Origin: Aquimonas voraii
GTDB lineage: Bacteria > Pseudomonadota > Gammaproteobacteria > Xanthomonadales > Xanthomonadaceae
Length of the DNA stretch: 64,000 bases
Assembly: GCF_900101825.1 (NCBI RefSeq)
Contig: NZ_FNAG01000015.1
Span: forward strand, 1-64,000
Reading direction: 5' to 3'
The notes under the pieces are model-generated. The model was not told the DNA's origin, searched no databases, and worked only from the letters and a program-made list of their open reading frames with translations. Below are positions 8,182 to 17,432 of this stretch, piece by piece; the stretch's first letter is position 1; every line of letters starts with the position of its first letter. The position numbers and the translations under genes are program-made.

Positions 8182-8751
8182 TCAATCAGCGTAGGCGGTG
8201 AGCCGCGGCAGGATCGGCAGCAACTCCCGCCGGGTGGAGCGATCCAGGATGTGGTTCAGCAGGGCCGCGGCCAGCGCGTCGGGCTGGTAGTTGGCCAAGT
8301 ACTCCGGCAGGTCGGTGGCCATGTTCACCTTCGCCGGCGCGTGCTGCTGGAGCCACTGGGTGAGCGGCCCGTCGCTGAGCGCATCCCACGCCTCACCTTG
8401 CGACCCACGCACCTCGGTCTCGAAGATGAGCGTCAGGTGGCGGAGCAGGCCCCGCATGTAGGCGAGGCGCACCTCGTCGGAGAACTTCTCGCCCTCGGGT
8501 TGTCGAGCCTGCGCTTCCAGCATCTCGCTGAAGCCGTTGGCGATCGCCTCCTCGAGGAACGGGCGGCCGCTCGGATGCTTGACGTGCAGGCCGACGTGCG
8601 CCGCCAGGTTGTCGGTCAGGTGCTCCGTCACCGGCCACAGCTTGAACATCAGTCGTGCCAGGGAGGCAATGCGAAGCGACCGCAGGACCTTGGACACAAG
8701 GACCTTCGTCGCCGCGTTTGCCATCTCTGCCTGGGTTTGGACTGGGCTCAC
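8182..8751 (-). CDS. Hypothetical conjugation-module protein between traD and DUF4400
   Basis: 189 residues from MSPVQTQAEMANAATK; an internal ATG (MANAATK) is an alternative. It is helical, with no signal peptide or transmembrane span. Its start overlaps the stop of traD by four bases (ATGA), so its translation depends on traD, and the DUF4400 gene follows closely. The same order, traI-traD-small gene-DUF4400, is known in MobH-type elements, but I cannot name the protein family. Confidence 0.6.
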   Translation of the reverse strand: MSPVQTQAEMANAATKVLVSKVLRSLRIASLARLMFKLWPVTEHLTDNLAAHVGLHVKHPSGRPFLEEAIANGFSEMLEAQARQPEGEKFSDEVRLAYMRGLLRHLTLIFETEVRGSQGEAWDALSDGPLTQWLQQHAPAKVNMATDLPEYLANYQPDALAAALLNHILDRSTRRELLPILPRLTAYAD

Positions 8752-10574
8752 GCAGCACTCTTCAGGATTGGGATTCGGGCCTTCACCAGGCGGCCGCCAG
8801 AGATTCGAGCGAAGAACTCGAGGTTCGGCAGCGCACCTAGCATCTGAGGGTCCACCAGTGCCACTTCGGTCTCCTTCAGCGCTTCGTTGGTCGTGCCCGA
8901 GAAGATGAACGGCTCGTCCGTCTCCGCCTTGGCCGACTGGCTGTATTCCACATGGCGCACCACCGTCTTCGAGAAGGTTTCGGTGATGTATTCCTGCGTG
9001 GGGCCGTCAATCAGTCGCAATGCGACTACGTTGTTAAGGTTACCCAAAACCATGCGGGATTTGGCATCGCTTCCAAGGCGGCTGGTGAAGTCGCCCAGCG
9101 TCTGGGTTGCGACCGTGATCCGAGCCTTCGAGCCACCGGCCTTGTTGAGCATGGCGATGAAAGGATCGTTGGCGAGCTCGGCCGCCTCGTCGACGTAGAT
9201 GTTGACCGGTTGCAGGTCCTTCCCGTAGTTGTAGCGATCGCCGGCGACGGCCGTGAGGTCCGCCAGGAACATGGCGCCGATGGCGCTGCCGACGAACTTG
9301 TCGGACAGCGAGTCGAGGCCGATGTAGACCACCTGCTTGTTGTGGATGGCTCGGCTGAAGTCGGTGATCGGCCGCGGATCCCTCAGGTCTTCCGAGTCGG
9401 GTGAGAGCAGGTCGCCCAGCACGCCAGAGGTGAGCATCGTCAGGACCGGCAGCAGCGAAGCGATCATCTTTCCGTAGTGGGTTGCGTCGTGGGTGAACGA
9501 GCTGATCAGACCCTGCAGCTCCTGGGACGGCGCATGCTTGGCCACGTAGTCGCGGTAGAAGCGCGCGTGCCGGGTTGCATGGTCGTTGATGTCGGGCTTC
9601 GCGCCTTCCATCGCCCGCTTCAGCGCCTCTTCCCACTCGTCGCCGCGATCAGCGAAGGTCTTGCGGCAGTACGAGAGGATCGCGCTCTTAACGAGGTGGG
9701 GCATGCCGCCTTCGAAGCAGGTCAGGATCTTCTTGAGGGTCGGTTTCTCGTCGATCAGCAGGATGCCGTTGGCGATGTTGGTCAGCTGCATCTGGCCGAA
9801 CGCCGTGAACGGGTCGGCACCGGTCTCCGAAGGGATAAGGCTCGCGATACGCGAGGCCAGCTCGGTCGCGCGGTTGAAGTTGCGCAGCGGATCGATGCGC
9901 CAGGACTTGTCGGGGAACGCGGGGTGGAAGTAGACGAAATCCTCTGCCCTGCCGTCGGCGATGCAGGCCTGCCGCGCGCACTCCATCAGATCCTTGTCTC
10001 CCTTGGGGTCGAGGATGATCACCGTCTCGCCGCGGAAGACGGCCTGGGTGATGAGCGAGTCGAGCAATCTCGTCTTGCCAGCTCTTGTGGTCCCCGCCAG
10101 CAGAGTGTGTCCGGCGTTGTGGTCGATGGGCTGGAAGATCGGCTGAGGCTTGCCAAGGCCCTGCATCCAGCGCTGCCCCATCAGCGTGTCTCCATGCGGC
10201 GCGAGCCTTTCCGGGTCGCTGCGCACAATGGTGTGGACGAGCTGGCGCTGGGCCTGGCTCCAGTTGAAGCCGAAGCCCAGGAAGATCGAGTCCGGGCGCT
10301 CCTTGCAGATCTCGCGCAGCTCGTCGCGCGTCATGAACTGCAGGGCCTCGCCATCGAGCTTGCGCTGCACGCGCAGCAGCTCGATGACCTTCGGGACCTG
10401 GCGCGCCATCATGAGCAGACAGATGGCGCCGAACAGCAGGAACGGAGTGCTGGGGTACTCCGCGACGTAGGCGGAGACGCCCATCAATGCAGCGGAGGTG
10501 GCCCACGCGGCGATCGAGTAGAACTCGTAGATCGGCCGGAAGGGGTTCTCAAGGCTCAGGGCGGGATCGCTCAT
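8748..10574 (-). CDS. traD: Conjugative coupling protein TraD (T4CP, SXT/TOL subfamily)
   Basis: 608 residues. Two N-terminal transmembrane segments (about 20-38 and 43-58) anchor it in the inner membrane. The hexameric motor domain has Walker A GTTRAGKTR (about 161-169), followed by VIILDPKGDKDL, and Walker B VNIYVDEAAELAND (about 456-470), with VATQTLGDF as a downstream sensor region. Type IV coupling proteins deliver the relaxase-DNA complex to the secretion channel using ATP. The start overlaps the stop of traI by four bases. Length and motifs look complete. No mating-pair-formation genes are in the window. Confidence 0.92.
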   Translation of the reverse strand: MSDPALSLENPFRPIYEFYSIAAWATSAALMGVSAYVAEYPSTPFLLFGAICLLMMARQVPKVIELLRVQRKLDGEALQFMTRDELREICKERPDSIFLGFGFNWSQAQRQLVHTIVRSDPERLAPHGDTLMGQRWMQGLGKPQPIFQPIDHNAGHTLLAGTTRAGKTRLLDSLITQAVFRGETVIILDPKGDKDLMECARQACIADGRAEDFVYFHPAFPDKSWRIDPLRNFNRATELASRIASLIPSETGADPFTAFGQMQLTNIANGILLIDEKPTLKKILTCFEGGMPHLVKSAILSYCRKTFADRGDEWEEALKRAMEGAKPDINDHATRHARFYRDYVAKHAPSQELQGLISSFTHDATHYGKMIASLLPVLTMLTSGVLGDLLSPDSEDLRDPRPITDFSRAIHNKQVVYIGLDSLSDKFVGSAIGAMFLADLTAVAGDRYNYGKDLQPVNIYVDEAAELANDPFIAMLNKAGGSKARITVATQTLGDFTSRLGSDAKSRMVLGNLNNVVALRLIDGPTQEYITETFSKTVVRHVEYSQSAKAETDEPFIFSGTTNEALKETEVALVDPQMLGALPNLEFFARISGGRLVKARIPILKSAA

Positions 10575-12928
10575 TCGAACGTCGGCTCCACGTACTGGGG
10601 ATGCAGCTCAACCACGTTGACCCCGGCCTCGTCCTTCTTCACCACGACGAGCGGGTTGCGCGTGCTCGCGAGCAACAGGCTGAAGTCCTCGCGCGTGAAC
10701 TCGCGACGCACACGTGACTCGGTCATGCGCTTGGAAAGGTGTTCGCGGTAGCGCTTCAGCTGCGGCTTCGGGCTCTCGGGCGGCGGAGCCTTGTCGAGGC
10801 CGGCCGCGCGGATCTCCGCGAAGACCTGTGCCTTCAGGTTCTCGATGAACTCCACCGAGGCCGAGCGGGGCGGCGTCGTCATGTGGAGAGCAGTGAGCTC
10901 GTGCGGGATGCGCCGCAGCGCCGCCTCACCGGGCGCGGCAGCGGCCTCGGCCCGCGGCTCTGGTAGATCCAGCAGAGGCAGGTGCTCGCTCAGGGTGGTC
11001 CAGATGGGGGTGAGCGATTCGGCGAACAGCACGCCCTCGATGGCTCCCTGTTCCGTCGACACCTTCACCACGAGGCGCTGGCTCGCCGGATCGAGTTCCA
11101 GCCAGCCCTCGGCATGCAGCCGATCGCGCAGATCCATCGGGTCCATGCCGAGCCCGGTGAACCCGCTCGGGAAGGCCACGATCGTCCGCCCTTCCACCAG
11201 GGCCGCATGCGTGTACCAGCGCAGCTCGCCCGAGGCGAAGCGCTCCATGATGGCGCGCACCCAGCGCGCGCCGCCGTTTGTGGCGGGCACCTCACTGATG
11301 GCGTGGCGAACGACCGCGGTAGCGCGGTCGTGATCGGTCTCCACCGTCCGGCCATGGGGTGGCCGCGCCGCGGACACTGCCGGCGCTTGGAGCCTCATCG
11401 GCGCCCGCGCTTCAGCGGCCTCGGGGGCGGCGTTCTCGGGGGGCGCGGCCGTTGGTTCCTCCGCCACCGCAGGCTGCTCAACGGGCGGGAGCGCAGGCGC
11501 CAGTGGTGCGGCCCCCGCAGTCGAACGCCCCTGCTTCGCAGCGGGCGCCGCCATGCTCTCGGACGCCGCCGCGGCGGTGCCAGGGGACGCGGCGGCGGGG
11601 GCCATGGTCGGCGCTGCCGGTGCCGGTGCCGGTGCCGTGCCTGTGAGGATCAGCTCTGCGGGCATCGGCGGCACGGCCTCTTGGGTGCCCAGGATCTGCT
11701 CCGGGTGGGCGAAGCGCACAAGGTTCAGTTCCAGCACCGACTCTCGGCCCTCGATTCGCACCGGCCAGAGCTGTCGCTTTTCCGGGGACATCTCCAGCAT
11801 GTGCATGCGCATCAGCAGATCGATGATCTGGCTGGTCTCGGAGGGGAACCCTTTCAGGTGGCCGGCCTGCCGAAGCCGGCTGATTGGCATCGTGAAGACA
11901 TCGGGAGGCGCGCCGAAGAGCCCCACGCTGGTGTGGAAGAGGGGGCCGGTCTTGGTGATGTTCCAAGTGCCGTCCTCGACCAGCTTCGTCATGGCGCGGG
12001 CCAGCATGCCCGCATGGGTGCGAAGCGGCGAGCCTCCCGCGGCCGCGATGCGACGCGCTTGATCCTCAAGGTCGAAGTCGGCGCTCGACCTATCCGCCTT
12101 GTGGGCGATCTCCGCGATCGGGTTGGTCTTGTCATCGGGGGCGGTGAACGAGGTCACCAGCTTGTTCAGGATCTCGTGGCCGCCGTCCTCGGAGAGATAG
12201 TCGAGCAGCTCGGCGCCGACGATCTCGCGCAAGAGCACCGGGCCGTAGGCCACGTGGCGCATGCTGCGCGGGCCGGGTCGCCAGTAGATGTAGTAGGCCT
12301 CGATCTTGTGCCGGGTGAGCCATGTCCACAGCGAGGCGCCGTGCCCGCTCCACTGAAGGCTGCCGGACTCATCCACCGCGTTGACGTCCACCACGACCTT
12401 GCCGAGGTCATGCAGGAGGGCGGCGAACACCGCGGCGAGGCGCCACTTCGGATCGAGCGTCTTGCGACGCTCTGCCAGCATGTCGAAGGCCCAGACCCGG
12501 CCCTCGCAAAGGCGAGCCGCGAAGAACGCTGCTTCAACGCCGTGGCGCAGCATGCCGCCGCGCCCGCAGTGGTGGTCCGCTTCCGACGCAGGCAGCAGAT
12601 GCACGCGCTCGGCATACCGGAGCAGCACCGGCATCACCCACCGATCGAACTCGGCGCGGGTGTGGCCAAGCGACTGCCTCAGTCGGTCGAGAGTCTCCTG
12701 CTGCGTCGAAAGCAGCACCGCGGGCTCGATGGCGGGCACCGCGGGGCTGCGCTCGGGGTAGCGCGGGACCGCGTCGCTGACGAACGTGGGGGGCACATCG
12801 ATGTTGACCCCGCCGCGGTTGAAGCTCTGGCGGGGGGGCGCGGCGAGCAGCGCATCGAGGCTAGGCGGCGTCCGGGTCGGGGCCTCGGCGGCGCGCGGGG
12901 AGAACAGATTTCGGATTCGATCGAGCAT
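10571..12928 (-). CDS. traI: MobH-family relaxase TraI
   Basis: 785 residues of the TraI_2/MobH relaxase type. The N-terminal domain carries the HD-phosphohydrolase-like signature: HHCGRGGMLRHG (His119, His120, His129), then LLHDLGKVVVD (HD at about 163-164), which coordinate metal for nicking at oriT. A long Pro/Ala-rich linker (about 430-545) separates it from a C-terminal winged-helix-like domain (about 560-690) ending VVVKKDEAGVNVVELHPQ, typical of MobH relaxases of SXT/R391 and genomic islands. GGAGAATTCCTCCC precedes the ATG. A 59-residue basic protein lies upstream and traD downstream, overlapped. Complete and probably functional. Confidence 0.92.
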   Translation of the reverse strand: MLDRIRNLFSPRAAEAPTRTPPSLDALLAAPPRQSFNRGGVNIDVPPTFVSDAVPRYPERSPAVPAIEPAVLLSTQQETLDRLRQSLGHTRAEFDRWVMPVLLRYAERVHLLPASEADHHCGRGGMLRHGVEAAFFAARLCEGRVWAFDMLAERRKTLDPKWRLAAVFAALLHDLGKVVVDVNAVDESGSLQWSGHGASLWTWLTRHKIEAYYIYWRPGPRSMRHVAYGPVLLREIVGAELLDYLSEDGGHEILNKLVTSFTAPDDKTNPIAEIAHKADRSSADFDLEDQARRIAAAGGSPLRTHAGMLARAMTKLVEDGTWNITKTGPLFHTSVGLFGAPPDVFTMPISRLRQAGHLKGFPSETSQIIDLLMRMHMLEMSPEKRQLWPVRIEGRESVLELNLVRFAHPEQILGTQEAVPPMPAELILTGTAPAPAPAAPTMAPAAASPGTAAAASESMAAPAAKQGRSTAGAAPLAPALPPVEQPAVAEEPTAAPPENAAPEAAEARAPMRLQAPAVSAARPPHGRTVETDHDRATAVVRHAISEVPATNGGARWVRAIMERFASGELRWYTHAALVEGRTIVAFPSGFTGLGMDPMDLRDRLHAEGWLELDPASQRLVVKVSTEQGAIEGVLFAESLTPIWTTLSEHLPLLDLPEPRAEAAAAPGEAALRRIPHELTALHMTTPPRSASVEFIENLKAQVFAEIRAAGLDKAPPPESPKPQLKRYREHLSKRMTESRVRREFTREDFSLLLASTRNPLVVVKKDEAGVNVVELHPQYVEPTFE

Positions 12929-12958
12929 GGGAGGAATTCTCCATGTTGGATCCGCGGC

Positions 12959-13138
12959 TCACTTCCGTTTGCCCCCGGTTTTGAGGGGTTTTTCGGAGGC
13001 TTTTTCGGTCGCGCCACCCGTCGAGCCACCGCGCTGTCGATCATCGCTTCCCGGGCCTGCTTGCCAAGGGCCGCGGTCTGACGGTGGCTTTAGGATTCCG
13101 ACCTGCGTCGCACCACCCGATCTTTTGGGGGCAGCCAT
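12959..13138 (-). CDS. Small basic protein upstream of traI, 59 aa
   Basis: Starts at ATG 13138 behind AGGGAG and reads MAAPKRSGGATQVGILKPPS, ending in a Lys-rich tail with PLKTGGKRK. It is Gly, Ser, Lys and Arg rich and probably disordered and DNA-binding or dispensable. It ends 30 bp before traI on the same strand, so it is likely the first gene of the transfer operon. The case rests on the ribosome-binding site and position; the plus-strand frame over it looks random. Bases 13139-13277 upstream hold no gene and are the probable promoter region of the transfer operon. Confidence 0.5.
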   Translation of the reverse strand: MAAPKRSGGATQVGILKPPSDRGPWQAGPGSDDRQRGGSTGGATEKASEKPLKTGGKRK

Positions 13139-13277
13139 CGAGCAGCTCCCTGAGCCGGGCCTAGATCAGCTCATCCTGAGCAAGGATCGCCCTCAGCTTT
13201 CCAGCGGTGGCGAACTGAGCCGTGCTCAAGCGCAGGTGCATTCCGAAAATAGGGGGCGCGCACCCTCACCGGCTTCA

Positions 13278-13619
13278 TCAGTCGTCCTGGGAAACGCGAT
13301 TTCGGCCGTGCGCCGCTTCCCGGACACATTGGACCTGCGAGGGATGAATCGCGAAGGCTACGAACGCGCGACGCTTGGGGTCGTAGATCGTAGAGTCGGA
13401 GGCAGCCGTGCGGCCGTAGCAAACGAGTGTCTTGGCGTGCGTGGCACTCAAGGCATCAACTGAAAAAACGGTGCCGTCGCGCAGCACAACCTCGAAGGGC
13501 CTTAAGAAGTGCTCTGACCCCGATGCGCTCTCATCGGCATCAGGATCTGTCGTCTTGTCCCGGGTTCGTGTCTCGCCGGCTATGGCGCGACGGGCTCTTG
13601 CGATCAGGTTGCGGAGCAT
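13278..13619 (-). CDS. Hypothetical protein, 113 aa
   Basis: Begins MLRNLIARARRAIAGETRTR (basic helix) and has a beta-rich C-terminal part: FEVVLRDGTVFSVDALSATH, TLVCYGRTAASD, RRAFVAFAIHPSQVQ. It lies ten bases after the Sel1-repeat gene on the same strand, so the two are probably cotranscribed. No family recognised. Confidence 0.5.
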   Translation of the reverse strand: MLRNLIARARRAIAGETRTRDKTTDPDADESASGSEHFLRPFEVVLRDGTVFSVDALSATHAKTLVCYGRTAASDSTIYDPKRRAFVAFAIHPSQVQCVREAAHGRNRVSQDD

Positions 13620-13629
13620 CGCGATGCCC

Positions 13630-15150
13630 TCAGTTGCCGGCGACGCGCTGCGCGCTGAGGGCACGGACGTACTCGCCCGCCTTGGCGTGGCCCAGCATGT
13701 CAGCCCGCCGGTACCACTCTTCGGCCTGGACGGTGTCGCGCTGGACTCCGTCCGTGCCGCGTGCGAACAGGTTGCCGAGGTTCGCTGCGGCCTGGGCGTT
13801 GCCGGCATTCGCCGACAGCGTGAAGTACTCGATGGCACGCTCCGTAGAGCGGGCAACACCCTGCCCGTTCATGTAGAGGGTGGCCAGGTTGTTCATCGCC
13901 TGGGCGTTGCCGGCACGAGCGGCTGCGTCGAAGCGGCTGAAGGCTGCTGCATGGTCGCCGGCGCGGAATGCGGCCAGACCTGACTCGTTCTTGCGGCGGG
14001 CCTCCTCGGCCACCGCGGCGGCCTGCCTGTGCTCCTGCTCGCGCGCTAGCTCGGCCTGCAGCGAGGCGATGTGGCGGTCGCGGTCGGCCAGCAGCTGCTG
14101 CATGGCGGTGAGCTCGCCGCGCATGGCCTGGATCTCGGCCAGCAGATCGGACATGGAAGGTTGCGGCGTTGCTGCAGGGGCGTCCAGGGCCAGGGACATG
14201 GATGCGTCGTCTTCGATGGCCAGTGGACTTGCGGATGCCGCTTGGGCGGGCTTCAGGGGGATGGCGGTGGCTGGGGCGGCCACCGTTCGGGGCTGGGTCT
14301 CGCGCGCTGCTGCAGCCAGCTGGGCGGCTTCTGCATCGCGGTGCGCGGCGGCCTCGCGCTCGGCGGCGGCGATCCGCTGTGCCTCACGCTCGCGCGCATC
14401 GCTGACCTGAGCCTGTAGCGACACGTCGCCCTGTTCGGCGGCCTTCCGCGCCCACCGGTCCGCGATGTCGACGGCAGGCGGTGTCTTTTCGAGGTGGTGC
14501 GCCACCAGGCGCCTCAGGGCCTCCGGGTGACCGCCGGTGGCGGCGTGCTCAAGGAACGGGAGGGCCAAAGCCGCGTTGGGCGTGGCGAGCAGGCGCTGCG
14601 CCATCACAAAGGATGCCTGCGGGTGGCCGGCGTCGGCGGCCTCCTTCAGCCAGCGCTCGGCCTCGTCGGCGTGCGGCGCGCCCTGACCGCCATCGGCGTG
14701 GATCAGGTGCAGCCGGTAGGCCGCCTCTGCATTGCGGGCCTGCGCGGCGTGGCGCAGGAGCGCCAGGCCCTGCGTACGCGCGCGCTCGCGCTGGGCCTCG
14801 GAAAGACCGGCGTGGGTGGAGGCGCGCATCAGGGTCTCTGCGACCTTGATCTGCGCGCGTGTGTCACCCGCGACGCTGGCCTTGCTGTACCACTCGGCGG
14901 CGCGGCGGTGGTCGCCGAGCCGCTCGTAATGCTCGGCGAGCGCCATCAGCTCGCTCGCCGGCGCGCCGGGACGGCGGGCCGACTCTTCGCGCACCGCGAT
15001 GTCGATGGTGCCGCTCGGGGCATCACGGGTGCCGTCATCCGCCGAAGTGCGCGCGGCAGCGTCTTCGGACGCGGAATCCATGGCCAGGAGGACGCTCGGC
15101 GAGGTCGCAAGGCCAAGGGCAATGAGGGCGGGGAGCAGCTTCAAAGGCAT
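13630..15150 (-). CDS. Secreted Sel1/TPR-repeat protein with coiled coil
   Basis: 506 residues. Signal peptide MPLKLLPALIALGLATSPSVLLAMDS, so exported to the periplasm or beyond. Sel1-like repeats occur in an N-terminal set (about 65-230: LAEHYERLGDHRRAAEWYSKA, EAAYRLHLIHADG, WLKEAADAGHPQASFVMAQR) and a C-terminal set (about 395-500: AMNNLATLYMNGQGVARST, AAANLGNLFARGTDG). An Ala/Glu/Arg coiled coil lies between (about 240-390). Sel1 proteins act as adaptors for protein complexes. Its location beside conjugation genes suggests an envelope role, but this is inference. Confidence 0.8.
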   Translation of the reverse strand: MPLKLLPALIALGLATSPSVLLAMDSASEDAAARTSADDGTRDAPSGTIDIAVREESARRPGAPASELMALAEHYERLGDHRRAAEWYSKASVAGDTRAQIKVAETLMRASTHAGLSEAQRERARTQGLALLRHAAQARNAEAAYRLHLIHADGGQGAPHADEAERWLKEAADAGHPQASFVMAQRLLATPNAALALPFLEHAATGGHPEALRRLVAHHLEKTPPAVDIADRWARKAAEQGDVSLQAQVSDAREREAQRIAAAEREAAAHRDAEAAQLAAAARETQPRTVAAPATAIPLKPAQAASASPLAIEDDASMSLALDAPAATPQPSMSDLLAEIQAMRGELTAMQQLLADRDRHIASLQAELAREQEHRQAAAVAEEARRKNESGLAAFRAGDHAAAFSRFDAAARAGNAQAMNNLATLYMNGQGVARSTERAIEYFTLSANAGNAQAAANLGNLFARGTDGVQRDTVQAEEWYRRADMLGHAKAGEYVRALSAQRVAGN

Positions 15151-15228
15151 GCGGGGTCTCCAGTTGAGGCGCCAGTTTATCGACTGACTTCCGCGTCCTC
15201 TTTCGGAAACCCCCCCTGATCTCGGCAG

Positions 15229-17280
15229 TTATCGGACAGTTTTGACACCGCCACCGCGGGTTGAGGCTTCTGGAGCGCGCGGCTGTTGTCCGATGAGGAG
15301 GTCGATGGGCCCTGCCCGGCCATGGGCGCGGGCTGCGCGCCGCTGGTAGATCGGATAGACCGCGTCGGTGATCGCCACTGGACACGCTTGACCGAACAGG
15401 ACGCGCTCGGAGGCGCCAGCCTGCCGCCGGGAGTCTTCGCCGAGGTCGCCGTAGCCGCGCTGCTCCAGGTCACGGAGCGAGACATCGAAGCCATTGGCGT
15501 GCTGAACCAGCACATTCAGGCGTTCGCGGGTCTTGTCGCTGATCGGCTCCCGCAGGAGGAGATCGAACCACCCTTCCCCGCCGGTGCGAGCCGCGCGGCC
15601 GCGCAGCTGGTGCAGCTGGGAGAGGCCAAAGCGCTGGGGGTCGACGACGATCACCCTGCGGACGCCGGGCAGGGTCACGCCGACCTCGACCACAGTCGTG
15701 CTGAGCAGGATGTCCGCTTCGCGCTCTCGCATCGCGCGCATGGTTTCGCGCTTCTCTTCGTCGGGCGTGTCGCCCGTCAGCATGCGGATGCGCTCGGGCG
15801 GAAATACCTTGCACCAGCTCTCGTGAGCGCCGCGCACGCTCCGGCGGTCGGCCTCGCGCATGCGGGCCTGGTCGCCGGCGTCGGGGTCGGACTCTCCGCG
15901 CAGCGGGTAGACCACCAGCACCTGGACGCCCTGGCGCACGTCAGCACGAACTTCCGCGAAGAGTGCCGAGCGCTTCTCGTGCTCGTGGATGCGCGTCGTG
16001 ATGCAGCGGGTTGCGTGGCCGACAGGCAGCACCGCGACCGTTGCCGCGCCATAGCGAGCCAGGGCCTGCGTGCGGGGGATGCACGTCGCACTCACCAGCA
16101 GCAGGTGGGTTTCGAGCTCCACGAGTTGCGCCTTCTGCTCCACGCTGAAGCGTTGCTCTTCGTCCACCACCACGAGATCGAAGCGGCCTGTATCGCGGTG
16201 CAGGACGGCGCTCGTGCCGATCACCCAGCGGGCCCCCGCCATGCTCATGGCTTCTGTGTCCCCGGTGACCAGGACCGGCCCGATGTCCGGGAAGGCATGG
16301 CTCAGTTCTCGGTGGACCTGCTCGGCCAGCACCGTGCTGGGCAGCAGCACCGCCACGCGGCGGCCGGCATCGATCACGGCAGCGGCGAGCGCGCCGTAGC
16401 AGGCGGTCTTGCCCGAGCCGACGTCGCCTAACAGCACGCCATTCAGGCGCCGGCCCGCGCGCAGGGGCTCGGCCAGCTCATCGACTGCCGTTGCCTGGGC
16501 CTCGGAGAGCGTGAACGGGAAGGCCTGCTTGCGCGGATCAAGCGTCGGCAGCGTCATGGCCTCGACGGTGCGCTCGACGCGTTGGGTCTGTGCGCTGGCC
16601 AGTGCATCGAGGGCGGCAAGCTTCAGCAATACCTCCCGGGCGAATTCGGCATAGGTCCGATCGCGCGGCGCGTGCGCCTGCTGGAGCACCTGCTTCAAGG
16701 TCCAGCCGCCGGCTTCGAGCTCGGCCAGCAGCTCGGCCATGTCGCCCAGGCCTTCAAGGCGGCGGGCGATCTCCGTGGCGGCGCGGTCCACGATCCGCGG
16801 CAGGGCGCCGAGTACGAGGTCGCGCACCTCATCGGGCGTAATCACGTTCGGCACACCCGGATAGACCGGTCGCAGGCGGTTCGCCCACGCGTCGTCGACC
16901 GCACCGAGGATCGTGCCGCTCAAACGGTCGGCATACCAGCGGAACCGGAGGCTCAGCAGATGCTCGCTGCCTTCGACCAGCCGCGCCTTCCACTCCCCGG
17001 TGTTGCCGAAGACGGTGGCGCTGAAGGTGTTGTCGCGGGCGTCCGCGAGCACGACGACCACGCGGGGCGCGCCGTTGAAGAAAGTGCGCGGCGCGCCGGC
17101 AACGCGGACCGGCATGGCATAGACCAGCTCTTCCTGGGCCAGTCGGTGATCCTGCAGCGCCTCCGGGGGATCGACGTAGCTCGCCGGCAGCAGCAGGGCA
17201 GCCTGCCACGGCGCCTTGACACCAAGAGCCCGGAGTCGGGCCAGCGGGTGCGGTGCTGCGCGTGGCGAAGTCGTATCCAT
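15229..17280 (-). CDS. RecG-like superfamily 2 DNA helicase
   Basis: 683 residues, about the full length of RecG. Walker A LLGDVGSGKTACYG at about 284-297, motif Ia VAVLLPSTVLAEQ, DExx box VVVDEEQRFSVEQK at about 370-383 (RecG usually has DEQHRFG), motif III SATCIPRTQA, and motifs V and VI STTVVEVGVTLPGVR and QLHQLRGRAARTG. An OB-like region precedes the motor. RecG regresses stalled forks and branch-migrates junctions; a plasmid copy may help replication or integration. It is transcribed away from the XRE regulator, whose operators lie in the shared 152-bp region, so it may be co-regulated. Confidence 0.85.
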   Translation of the reverse strand: MDTTSPRAAPHPLARLRALGVKAPWQAALLLPASYVDPPEALQDHRLAQEELVYAMPVRVAGAPRTFFNGAPRVVVVLADARDNTFSATVFGNTGEWKARLVEGSEHLLSLRFRWYADRLSGTILGAVDDAWANRLRPVYPGVPNVITPDEVRDLVLGALPRIVDRAATEIARRLEGLGDMAELLAELEAGGWTLKQVLQQAHAPRDRTYAEFAREVLLKLAALDALASAQTQRVERTVEAMTLPTLDPRKQAFPFTLSEAQATAVDELAEPLRAGRRLNGVLLGDVGSGKTACYGALAAAVIDAGRRVAVLLPSTVLAEQVHRELSHAFPDIGPVLVTGDTEAMSMAGARWVIGTSAVLHRDTGRFDLVVVDEEQRFSVEQKAQLVELETHLLLVSATCIPRTQALARYGAATVAVLPVGHATRCITTRIHEHEKRSALFAEVRADVRQGVQVLVVYPLRGESDPDAGDQARMREADRRSVRGAHESWCKVFPPERIRMLTGDTPDEEKRETMRAMREREADILLSTTVVEVGVTLPGVRRVIVVDPQRFGLSQLHQLRGRAARTGGEGWFDLLLREPISDKTRERLNVLVQHANGFDVSLRDLEQRGYGDLGEDSRRQAGASERVLFGQACPVAITDAVYPIYQRRAARAHGRAGPIDLLIGQQPRAPEASTRGGGVKTVR

Positions 17281-17330
17281 GACCCGTTTTGCCCCCTAAC
17301 TGCGGGCCTTTCGAGCCCTCGCCCCCGTGC

Positions 17331-17339
17331 TTATCCACA
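17331..17339 (+). promoter_or_regulatory. Consensus DnaA box
   Basis: TTATCCACA, a perfect nine-base DnaA box, lies in the gap between the recG-like and XRE genes. It could bind DnaA as a transcriptional regulator or be a second replication-associated site. It is a single copy, so chance is possible. Confidence 0.45.
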
Positions 17340-17358
17340 GCCCTTGGGGACAACAAAT

Positions 17359-17411
17359 GTGGCCGATCGGCAACATGGGCTAGACTAGCCGGCGCGTTGC
17401 CGATCGGCAAC
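17359..17411. promoter_or_regulatory. Two 16-bp palindromic operators upstream of the XRE gene
   Basis: GTTGCCGATCGGCAAC (17396-17411) is a perfect palindrome; GTGGCCGATCGGCAAC (17359-17374) is the same site with one mismatch, 37 bp away centre to centre. They lie between the divergent recG-like and XRE genes, the second ending 21 bp before the XRE start. TAGACT (17381-17386) between them could be a -10 element. Most likely the XRE protein binds both sites and represses its own gene, possibly also recG. Confidence 0.75.
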
Positions 17412-17432
17412 ATCGACGAGAAAAGGACGCGC

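Noticed and set aside
10982-13081. 699-aa plus-strand frame opposite traI
   Set aside because: His/Arg/Gly-rich shadow with no domain; the opposite strand has the MobH relaxase signature.
12786-13463. 225-aa plus-strand frame
   Set aside because: Random Pro/Arg/Ser composition, overlaps the start of traI and the small basic protein, no ribosome-binding site.
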